A stretch of 64,000 bases of DNA from Mesorhizobium sp. 113-3-3. GTDB lineage: Bacteria > Pseudomonadota > Alphaproteobacteria > Rhizobiales > Rhizobiaceae. The translations under genes and the position numbers were made by a program. This document shows positions 59,106-64,000 of this stretch, in pieces (position 1 is the stretch's first letter; each line of letters opens with the position of its first letter). The notes below the pieces were generated by a model. It saw only the letters and a program-made list of their open reading frames with translations. It did no database searches and was not told the DNA's origin. The stretch spans positions 4,406,501 through 4,470,500 of the forward strand of contig NZ_AP023243.1 in assembly GCF_016756495.1 (NCBI RefSeq), given 5' to 3'.

Positions 59106-59978
59106 CTAAGCCAGCCACCCCAACGCCAGGCCGAACAACAGGACGACGCCGAGCAGGCCGCGATAGATGACGAAAGGCCAGGCGGAGAAGCGTTCCAGCA
59201 CCCGCATCAGCCCCCAGATGGCAAAGAAGGCGGAAATCGAGGCGACGACCAGCCCAGTGGCAAGAACCGACCAGCCATGGGCGTCGAGGTGAACCTTGTG
59301 CAGTTCCCACAGTTCCTTGAGACCGGCAAGCGCGATCGCCGGCAGCCCGAGCAGGAACGAGAAACGCGCCGCCTCGGCCCGCTTGAAGCCAAGCCCAAGC
59401 GCGGCCGTCAGGGTCGAGCCCGAGCGCGAGACGCCGGGGATCAGCGCGCCGATCTGCGCGACGCCGACAAGCAGCGCGTCGGCGAGCGAAGCTTCGCCGA
59501 TCGTCCGCTTGTGGCGGGCGAAAATCTCGGCGAGCGCCAGCAGGATCGCCATGACGATACAGGACCAGCCGATCACGCTCAGGCTGCGCAGCGGCGAATT
59601 GCAGGCGTTGAGAACCCCCGATAACGCGACGCCGGCAATGACGATCGGGATCGTCGCCAGCACGATCCATGAAACCAGCTGGAAATGCCGGTCGGAAAAA
59701 TCGCGGCGCACGAGAGCGTCGAGCGAGCCAAACAGGAGATCCCTGACATCACCCCAGAAATAGCTGATCACGGCGGCAAGGGCGGCAAGCTGCATGGCGG
59801 CGGAGAAGGCGGAGCCAGGGTCCTGCCAGCCGAGCACCGCCGGCACGATGCGCATATGGGCGGTCGAGGAAATCGGCAGCAATTCGGTGATGCCTTGCAC
59901 AAGGCCGAGAAAAGCGACCTTGGCAAATCCCAGGCCGACAAAGCCGGTGTCTACGCCTTGAGTGCAGATGTCAGCCAT
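59106..59978 (-). CDS. uppP: Undecaprenyl-diphosphatase
   Basis: Membrane phosphatase (BacA family) that recycles undecaprenyl diphosphate for peptidoglycan and polysaccharide synthesis. The 290-residue chain has about eight spans, QGITELLPISSTAH at residues 28-41 with the catalytic Glu, and PGVSRSGST around residue 180. Some homologues in this family give bacitracin tolerance. The promoter region is divergent from a GNAT gene. Complete and unremarkable in sequence. Confidence 0.95.
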   Translation of the reverse strand: MADICTQGVDTGFVGLGFAKVAFLGLVQGITELLPISSTAHMRIVPAVLGWQDPGSAFSAAMQLAALAAVISYFWGDVRDLLFGSLDALVRRDFSDRHFQLVSWIVLATIPIVIAGVALSGVLNACNSPLRSLSVIGWSCIVMAILLALAEIFARHKRTIGEASLADALLVGVAQIGALIPGVSRSGSTLTAALGLGFKRAEAARFSFLLGLPAIALAGLKELWELHKVHLDAHGWSVLATGLVVASISAFFAIWGLMRVLERFSAWPFVIYRGLLGVVLLFGLALGWLA

Positions 59979-60075
59979 GTCGAGCCTTTCTGTCGAATAG
60001 TCATGCGGGTCGATCCCCGCCGAGCAATAGTCTGGCGATCCCCGGAATCCTATTTACGGATTTGTAAGGCGCCGC

Positions 60076-60124
60076 TTGACAAGCCGCCCGTTCATATTAT
60101 TCTCTGCTAATCTTACACTGTAAG
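60076..60124 (+). promoter_or_regulatory. Promoter with a palindromic operator for the GNAT gene
   Basis: TTGACA (60076-60081), 16 bases, TATTCT (60098-60103), then a CTTACACTGTAAG palindrome (60112-60124) at the expected transcription start. The TTACA/TGTAA form is typical of TetR-type sites. Inferred from pattern only. Confidence 0.5.
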
Positions 60125-60144
60125 TTAAATGACGGAGGAGAGCC

Positions 60145-61050
60145 GTGCCGACCGCCCTGTCAGAGTTACAGCCCCTGCCCGAACCGCACCCGCCTGGCAT
60201 CGCGATCGAGGATGTCTCGCGCGACCTCAGCCGGATTATCGAGCGCGCGGAGGTGAACGCCTGGCTCGACCTCTATGCCGCCGCGCCGGCCGATTTCGCC
60301 GCAAGGCAAGGCCTTTCGATAGCGGGAGAAGGCGACCTCACCTGGACCACCTGCACGACGATCCCCTTCGTCCATTTCAACTGCGTGAAGAATTTCGGCG
60401 TCGACAGCCCGGCCTCGGAAAGCCGGCTCGACGCGCTACTGGCGCATTATCGCGCCGCCGGCATTTCGCGACCCTGGTTCTATGTCAATCCGCACACCGA
60501 ACCATCACGCCTGCGATGCTGGCTCGAGGCGCGCGGCCTGCAGCGCCAGGGTGGATGGGAGCGAATTTACCGCGAGGCCGAACCGCTCCCGTCCGAGCCG
60601 CTCTTCACGGTTGACGGGGTTTCGGTCGAACGCGTGACGAAGGTGTCGGCAAGCGACTGGGCCGGCTTCATCGACAGAAGCTACCGGTTGCCCACCTCGC
60701 CCTGGCTGCTGGCGCTGGTCGGCCGACAGGGCTGGCATCACTACATGGCCAGGCGGAATGGCGCGGTGGCGGCGGTGCGCTCGCTGTTCATCGGCGCCGA
60801 CGGTGCGGCCTGGAGCGGCATCGAAGCGCCGGTGCCGGGCATCATGGCGCCGAGCTTCGACCTCGACGCGGTGCTTGGAGAAGCGCTGGTGCGAGACGGG
60901 ATTGCGGCCGGCGCGAAACTGTTCGTCGCAGACATCGAGGCGCCGCACGAGGAGCGCGACGGCCCGGCCTATCGCAACTACGCACGGCTGGGCTTCCGAA
61001 TCGCCTATTTCCGCAGCCATTACAGCTATTTGGCGCCTAGCTCCAACTGA
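60145..61050 (+). CDS. GNAT-fold acetyltransferase-like protein, 301 aa
   Basis: A 301-residue protein with a weak but recognisable GNAT fold in both halves (an N-terminal region with WTTCTTIPFVHFN and a C-terminal region with RNGAVAAVRSLFIGADG and YRNYARLGFRIAYFRSHY, the last resembling the end of the GNAT fold). It could be a two-lobed N-acetyltransferase. The substrate is unknown. GTG start with GGAGGAG. Preceded by a promoter carrying a TetR-like palindrome. Confidence 0.7.
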   Translation: MPTALSELQPLPEPHPPGIAIEDVSRDLSRIIERAEVNAWLDLYAAAPADFAARQGLSIAGEGDLTWTTCTTIPFVHFNCVKNFGVDSPASESRLDALLAHYRAAGISRPWFYVNPHTEPSRLRCWLEARGLQRQGGWERIYREAEPLPSEPLFTVDGVSVERVTKVSASDWAGFIDRSYRLPTSPWLLALVGRQGWHHYMARRNGAVAAVRSLFIGADGAAWSGIEAPVPGIMAPSFDLDAVLGEALVRDGIAAGAKLFVADIEAPHEERDGPAYRNYARLGFRIAYFRSHYSYLAPSSN

Positions 61051-61056
61051 CCGCGC

Positions 61057-61269
61057 CTAACTGCGCAGCCATTGCTGGAAACAACTTTTGGCCACGATAT
61101 GGGCTGGCGGAACGACCGGCAGATCGGCGCGCGTGTCATCGGTTGCCTTGCTGCGGGCCCGTTCGAGCAGCATGCGCACCTGTTCCGGGCGCACTCGGTC
61201 GCGCTCCATGACAAGCAGGACCATCGGATCGCTCAAAAGCTCGTCCAGGGTGCTGATGCTGTCGTTCAT
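61057..61269 (-). CDS. Small protein of unknown function
   Basis: A 70-residue, largely helical protein (DSISTLDELLSDPMVLLVMERDRVRPEQVRMLLERARSK) with a C-terminal HIVAKSCFQQWLR. GGAGACGACGG lies before the ATG; a longer frame adds 16 arginine-rich residues. No family recognised with certainty. Convergent with the GNAT gene. Confidence 0.65.
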   Translation of the reverse strand: MNDSISTLDELLSDPMVLLVMERDRVRPEQVRMLLERARSKATDDTRADLPVVPPAHIVAKSCFQQWLRS

Positions 61270-61389
61270 CCGTCGTCTCCTCGAATGCCGGCCCGCGCAG
61301 CATAGATAGGAAGACAATGATGGCCCACCAATGACGTTTTGCCGGCTATGGCGTGGTGTTTTGGATTAATTTTTGGTCATGGTTTCACC

Positions 61390-61419
61390 TTTCCCTTCTC
61401 CTCTCGAGGAGAAGGGAAA
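61390..61419. terminator. Perfect 14-bp hairpin after the GFA gene
   Basis: TTTCCCTTCTCCTC and GAGGAGAAGGGAAA with only two bases between, directly after the minus-strand GFA stop. A strong bidirectional hairpin similar to the CTTCTCC element at 51598-51617. T-rich bases flank it. Confidence 0.6.
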
Positions 61420-61420
61420 C

Positions 61421-61819
61421 TTAGCCCGGGGGCGGAGCACCTTCGTGTTGCGGCAGGCCGTCATCGAGCACCACCCAGGGCTGTTTCGAGGCGGTGAAAA
61501 TATGCATCTGCGGCCTGAAGAAAGTGGGATCGTCGAGCGAGCCGGTGGTGATGCCGATGATGCCGGCGGAGTCGCGCCGCGAAAACATCGTCGTGCCACA
61601 GCTTGGGCAAAACCCGCGCTTGAGATCGGGCGAAGTGTTCACGGTCGCCAGGGACCCCTCGATCGTCACGTCATCGATGCGAAACAGCACGCGCGCGTTG
61701 AAAGCTGCGCCGATCGCCTTCTGGCAAAGCCGGCAATGGCAGACCCGTTCGTTGATGGGCGCCGCGTCGGCGCTGTAGCGCACCGCTCCGCACAGGCACC
61801 CGCCCTGATATTTAGCCAT
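61421..61819 (-). CDS. GFA family protein (glutathione-dependent formaldehyde-activating fold)
   Basis: A 132-residue zinc protein of the GFA/CENP-V family. The zinc cysteines are visible: GGCLCGAVRY, VCHCRLCQKA and FCPSCGTTMF. Members range from S-hydroxymethylglutathione-related enzymes to uncharacterised proteins, so no reaction is claimed. The ATG at 61819 gives the family start MAKYQGG; a longer frame adds 28 residues. Convergent hairpin lies just beyond its stop. Confidence 0.92.
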   Translation of the reverse strand: MAKYQGGCLCGAVRYSADAAPINERVCHCRLCQKAIGAAFNARVLFRIDDVTIEGSLATVNTSPDLKRGFCPSCGTTMFSRRDSAGIIGITTGSLDDPTFFRPQMHIFTASKQPWVVLDDGLPQHEGAPPPG

Positions 61820-61932
61820 CACCGTTATCCATGACGAGAGTGTGCGGTCGAGGTAAATGGCGAGACCGATTGGGTCAATTGAAAAGCTTTGATACAACGC
61901 CATCGATTACCGTGATGGGCGGAATTTCAGCC

Positions 61933-62961
61933 ATGACGCAAGACATCGAGACCATCGGCATTGCGGATCTGTTCGGGCCGCCCTCGCCCGGTCGCGACCG
62001 CGCCGACGCCAGCATCATGGCCGCCGCCTCGGGCATCGGCTTCATGGCGGTCCGGGACTTTCCCGGCGACGCCTGGCTGACGCCGGACAACAGAGCGCGA
62101 TTGCTGCGCATCTTCGCCCTTCCGGATGCCGAGAAGCAGAAATTGCTGCGCTGGAATTTCGACCGCACCAGGAAGAACGTCTATCGTGGCTGGTTTCCGC
62201 TGCAGCCGACGGCCGTTTCCTACAAGGAAGGCATCGACATGGGCCCGGATATCGCCGCGGCGGCGCATGTTTCGCTATCCGACGATCCGTTGTGCGAGCC
62301 GACGCCCTTGCCGGCCGAGGACGCCTTGCCCGGCTGGCGTATGGCGGCAGCGGACTATTATCGAGCAATGGAGATGGTAGGCAACGCACTGATGCGGTCG
62401 ATCGCGCGCGGGCTTGGCCTGCCGGAAACGATCTTCGACCCTTATTTCGAGCACGGCATTTCGACGCTGCGCCTGATCCGCTATCCCTTGCGTGACGCCA
62501 ATGCCGGCATCGACATCTCCGGGCCTGACTTCTCAGTCGTCCACAAGGGCGAGACACGTACGATCATCGGCCGCGAGCATGCCGATTCCGGTTTCGTCAC
62601 CTTGCTGGCGCAGGACGGCGTCGAAGGCCTGCAGGCCAAGAACCTCGCCGGCGAATGGATCGACGTGCCGCCCGCCAACGGCACGCTGGCGGTCAATTTC
62701 GGCCAGTTGCTGGAGCGCTGGTCCGGCGGGCGTGTGCGGGCGACGCGTCACCGGGTGATCGCACCGAAGACAGCACGGTTCTCGATCCCGTTTTTCTACG
62801 AACCGCTTGTCGATGCCGAGATCGCGCCCTTGCCACTGAGCGGCGCCGATCCCTTCGAGCCGTTTCTCTACGGCGACTATCTCTGGGAGTCCGCGACGAA
62901 TTTCGTCGAGATGAGCGGCATCAAGCATTTGCGCCTGCCACGCCGCGCCAACGCTTCCTGA
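61933..62961 (+). CDS. Isopenicillin N synthase-family 2-oxoglutarate/Fe(II) oxygenase
   Basis: A 342-residue non-haem iron oxygenase. The iron ligands are His216-x-Asp218 in REHADSGF and His273 in TRHRVIAP, and the 2-oxoglutarate Arg/Ser pair is RFS (282-284). FGQLLERWSGG and the N-terminal half match the family. Physiological substrate unknown. ATG at 61933 chosen; ATG at 61915 in frame is a possible alternative. Divergent from the GFA gene. Confidence 0.92.
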   Translation: MTQDIETIGIADLFGPPSPGRDRADASIMAAASGIGFMAVRDFPGDAWLTPDNRARLLRIFALPDAEKQKLLRWNFDRTRKNVYRGWFPLQPTAVSYKEGIDMGPDIAAAAHVSLSDDPLCEPTPLPAEDALPGWRMAAADYYRAMEMVGNALMRSIARGLGLPETIFDPYFEHGISTLRLIRYPLRDANAGIDISGPDFSVVHKGETRTIIGREHADSGFVTLLAQDGVEGLQAKNLAGEWIDVPPANGTLAVNFGQLLERWSGGRVRATRHRVIAPKTARFSIPFFYEPLVDAEIAPLPLSGADPFEPFLYGDYLWESATNFVEMSGIKHLRLPRRANAS

Positions 62962-63058
62962 GCCCAGGCGCGATCGGACGAGCCGACGGAACACAACCCG
63001 ACAAACCCGGCAACAAATTCTGGAGACCATTGCGATGAGAACCGCGAACCAACTCGCG

Positions 63059-63307
63059 TCAGTGACGCTTGGCTTGCACCAGATAGGCGTCGATCTCGGT
63101 CTCGCCGAGCCACTTGGCCGCCTCCAGTCGATGCAGGCCTTCGACCAGGATGTGGCGCTTGCCGTCGTGGCGGACCTGGATCGGCGTCTTCATGCCGTTC
63201 TCCAGAATATCCTCGGCCAGATGCCGGACGGTTTCGGGGTGCAATGTCTTCTTGCGCGCCGTCGGCACGTAGATCTCGTCGACCTTGACCTTCTGCACTC
63301 TGAGCAT
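63059..63307 (-). CDS. ParB N-terminal-domain-like small protein
   Basis: An 82-residue protein containing the ParB/Srx-like nuclease fold: VDEIYVPTARKKTLHPETVRHLAEDILENGMKTPIQV, HILVEGLHRLEAAKWLG. The GEGxHR-type motif reads VEGLHRLEA and probably binds CTP or nucleic acid in full ParB. No HTH or dimer domain follows. It is not part of a parAB pair here. The chosen ATG is preferred over a TTG 21 codons upstream. Confidence 0.75.
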   Translation of the reverse strand: MLRVQKVKVDEIYVPTARKKTLHPETVRHLAEDILENGMKTPIQVRHDGKRHILVEGLHRLEAAKWLGETEIDAYLVQAKRH

Positions 63308-63469
63308 TCTGGTTCCCAAGGCGGAAAATACCGCCTCGCCTGAGATAGTCTCTTTGCCGAAGGCGGCCAAGGGCGCGGCTAACGAATACCAAGCCCGAAC
63401 CGCCGGTTTGCCTGTCGTCGCGCATTTCGATATGGCGTCTCGCGATCTTCAACGAAGGCGCGGAACTCC

Positions 63470-63886
63470 ATGAGCAAATCTCTCGTCACCTTTGTCGGTG
63501 TCGCGCATCCCTGGATGTGCGACGTGATGGGTCACATGAATGTGCGCCACTATGCGGCGATGTTCGACGATGCCAGTTTCCAGCTTCTTGGCCATATCGC
63601 CGGACAGGACGGCAGCCAGGCCTCGGCAACCGGATGGGCCGATGTGCGCACCGAAATCGACTATCGCCATGAAACGAGAGCCGGATCGCTGCTGACCATC
63701 CGCTCGCATGTGGTGAAGATCGGGCGAACATCCATCATCTTCGAACAGGTGATGTCGGGATCGCTCGACGGCATCGTCCATGCATCGAGCCGGACGACCA
63801 GCGTGCGCTTCGACCTTGCCGCGCGTGTCTCGGTGGCGCTGGATGAGCCGATGCGCGGCCGTGCTGCGGCCTATCTCGTCGAGTAG
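63470..63886 (+). CDS. Hotdog-fold acyl-CoA thioesterase
   Basis: A 138-residue thioesterase of the 4HBT type. FVGVAHPWMCDVMGHMNVRHYAAMFDDA contains the MGHMNVxxYxxxFDDA motif with the catalytic Asp position, and the strand ETRAGSLLTIRSHVVKIGRTSIIF is typical. It hydrolyses an unknown acyl-CoA. Start ATG is clear. The following DNA belongs to a minus-strand gene. Confidence 0.9.
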   Translation: MSKSLVTFVGVAHPWMCDVMGHMNVRHYAAMFDDASFQLLGHIAGQDGSQASATGWADVRTEIDYRHETRAGSLLTIRSHVVKIGRTSIIFEQVMSGSLDGIVHASSRTTSVRFDLAARVSVALDEPMRGRAAAYLVE

Positions 63887-63901
63887 ATCAGCCGCGGCTG
63901 G

Positions 63902-64000
63902 TCAACCATTGTAGATCCGCTCCTCGAACGGCGTCTCGTCGATCAGCGCCTGCAGCCCGGACAGCAGCGCCTTCTCGGCGCGGTTCATCGCCTTGTCGGG
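63902..64000 (-). CDS. C-terminal fragment of an unidentified gene
   Basis: The frame is open from the right edge for 32 residues, reading NRAEKALLSGLQALIDE then TPFEERIYNG and a TGA stop on the minus strand. The rest lies beyond the window, so no product is named. Codon use and lack of stops support real coding. Confidence 0.6.
   Translation of the reverse strand, partial: PDKAMNRAEKALLSGLQALIDETPFEERIYNG

Noticed and set aside
1..64000. CRISPR arrays, insertion sequences, prophage or conjugation genes
   Set aside because: No regularly spaced repeats, transposase, integrase, capsid or transfer gene motif was seen in either strand.

Overview
The window is high-GC DNA from an alphaproteobacterium of the Hyphomicrobiales, most likely Mesorhizobium or a close relative. 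This rests on the gene families present (BTLCP transglutaminase-like peptidases, DUF1402, DUF2218, DUF3126, a class II nrdJ, a double cold-shock protein) and on a short interspersed repeat that I recall as common in Mesorhizobium genomes. Species assignment is inference. No rRNA, CRISPR array, transposase, integrase or phage gene is visible. There is one tRNA, tRNA-Leu(UAA).

Layout. 0-14 kb is mostly housekeeping: the end of panB and all of panC, an AIM24-family protein, gatB with a GNAT gene, a YjhX-family toxin homologue, a CBS-domain protein, a rhomboid protease, PAS and PilZ proteins, a transglutaminase-like peptidase, an ankyrin protein, a gamma-carbonic anhydrase, cysE, and VOC and HD enzymes. 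14.3-21.2 kb is a compact catabolic cluster: a divergent LysR regulator, a NitT/TauT-type ABC importer, two SDR dehydrogenases, a creatininase and a ureohydrolase. It looks like uptake and stepwise breakdown of a guanidino compound. 21-32 kb holds hydrolases, DUF192, a two-domain cold-shock protein, glyoxalase I, ilvA, a tandem pair of DUF900-like lipoprotein hydrolases, adenine deaminase, a stand-alone SecD-head-like protein and an outer-membrane barrel.

33-37 kb is the most accessory-looking stretch. After tRNA-Leu comes a histidine/phenylalanine ammonia-lyase homologue that lacks the MIO-forming Ala-Ser-Gly triad. Then come several small unknown genes lying between an intact Nudix gene and a decayed copy of its 3' end. 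37-45 kb holds an old-yellow-enzyme gene that appears shortened by an in-frame amber codon, small secreted proteins, a CinA-type molybdopterin-binding protein, a stress protein, a purine phosphoribosyltransferase, a Nudix and a PilZ protein.

45-49.3 kb is the B12-dependent ribonucleotide reductase nrdJ with NrdR-like operators upstream and a hicAB toxin-antitoxin pair directly behind it. 49-64 kb mixes unknown secreted and membrane proteins, a methyltransferase, a LysR/VOC pair, a tiny membrane protein downstream of a perfect FNR/FixK box, and an envelope group (GH25 lysozyme, DUF1402, DedA, phosphodiester glycosidase, a second BTLCP peptidase, UppP). It ends with a GNAT, a GFA enzyme, a 2-oxoglutarate-dependent-type oxygenase, a ParB-like protein and a thioesterase.

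The strongest leads are the MIO-less lyase homologue, the creatininase/ureohydrolase cluster, the FixK-box micro-protein, the nrdJ control region and the OYE amber codon. All functions come from reading motifs by eye; no database search was run.
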